Below are positions 5,932 through 5,994 of a stretch of DNA of 5,994 nt, in pieces (positions within the stretch are counted from its first letter, which is position 1; the number at the start of each line of letters is the position of its first letter). Source of the DNA: REEB95 sp035275845. GTDB lineage: Bacteria; Pseudomonadota; Alphaproteobacteria; ATCC43930; CGMCC-115725. The notes below the pieces were generated by a model that was not told where the DNA came from, searched no databases, and was given only the letters and a program-made list of their open reading frames with translations. The stretch is from assembly GCA_035275845.1 (NCBI GenBank), contig DATEMD010000151.1:1-5994 (forward strand), written 5' to 3'. The translations under genes were made by a program, and so were the position numbers.

Positions 5932-5994
5932 AACGCGCCGAAGCGCCCAACGATCCCGCGCCGTTCGCCAGTCTCGATCATCTCTGGTTGCCGT
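5928..5994 (+). CDS. bioA: Probable BioA (DAPA aminotransferase), N-terminal fragment
   Basis: Only 22 codons are visible before the window ends. The frame opens with a GTG at 5928 that overlaps the bioB stop as GTGA, the same kind of junction as bioF/bioD. After a variable Ala/Pro-rich stretch, the residues SLDHLWLP resemble the conserved N-terminal block of BioA, where a D-x-x-x-WxP segment (HIWHPYT in E. coli) precedes the PLP fold. BioA would convert KAPA to 7,8-diaminopelargonate, normally with SAM as amino donor. It is the one late biotin enzyme otherwise missing from this locus. The call rests on a short motif plus context; another aminotransferase of the same class is possible. Confidence 0.7.
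   Translation, partial: MKRAEAPNDPAPFASLDHLWLP

Overview
The window is about 6 kb of GC-rich DNA, almost entirely coding, with GTG starts and short stop/start overlaps. Codon use and the style of the proteins suggest an alphaproteobacterium, most likely in the Rhizobiales (Hyphomicrobiales). This placement rests on overall impression and not on a marker gene. No rRNA, tRNA, CRISPR array, insertion sequence or phage gene was seen. The only non-coding stretches are 43, 21 and 76 bases long, and no gene-free stretch approaches 300 bases.

Left part (1-2054, + strand): the end of an ABC importer operon of the nitrate/sulfonate/taurine (NitT/TauT, SsuBC/TauBC) type. It holds the C-terminal two thirds of an ATPase, followed by two different but related inner-membrane permeases. 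The three genes overlap (ATGA junction, then 13 bases), so they are probably translated together. The solute-binding protein is not in view, so the substrate cannot be named.

Middle and right part (2098-5994): a biotin locus arranged as a divergon. On the - strand the order is bioF, bioD, then a formyltransferase-fold gene 21 bases downstream of bioD. On the + strand bioB is followed by bioA, which runs off the window. BioF makes 7-keto-8-aminopelargonate (KAPA), BioA turns it into 7,8-diaminopelargonate (DAPA), BioD closes the ureido ring to dethiobiotin, and BioB inserts sulfur to give biotin. All four late steps are therefore encoded from one 76-base shared control region. No pimeloyl-forming gene (bioC/bioH/bioZ) is in the window.

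The most notable item is the third gene of the - strand operon. It resembles the N-terminal hydrolase domain of animal 10-formyltetrahydrofolate dehydrogenase (ALDH1L1) more than ordinary methionyl-tRNA formyltransferase, and it lacks the usual catalytic Asn. Its link to biotin synthesis is unexplained. The rest of the window is well-understood metabolism, and I see no convincing wholly new system.
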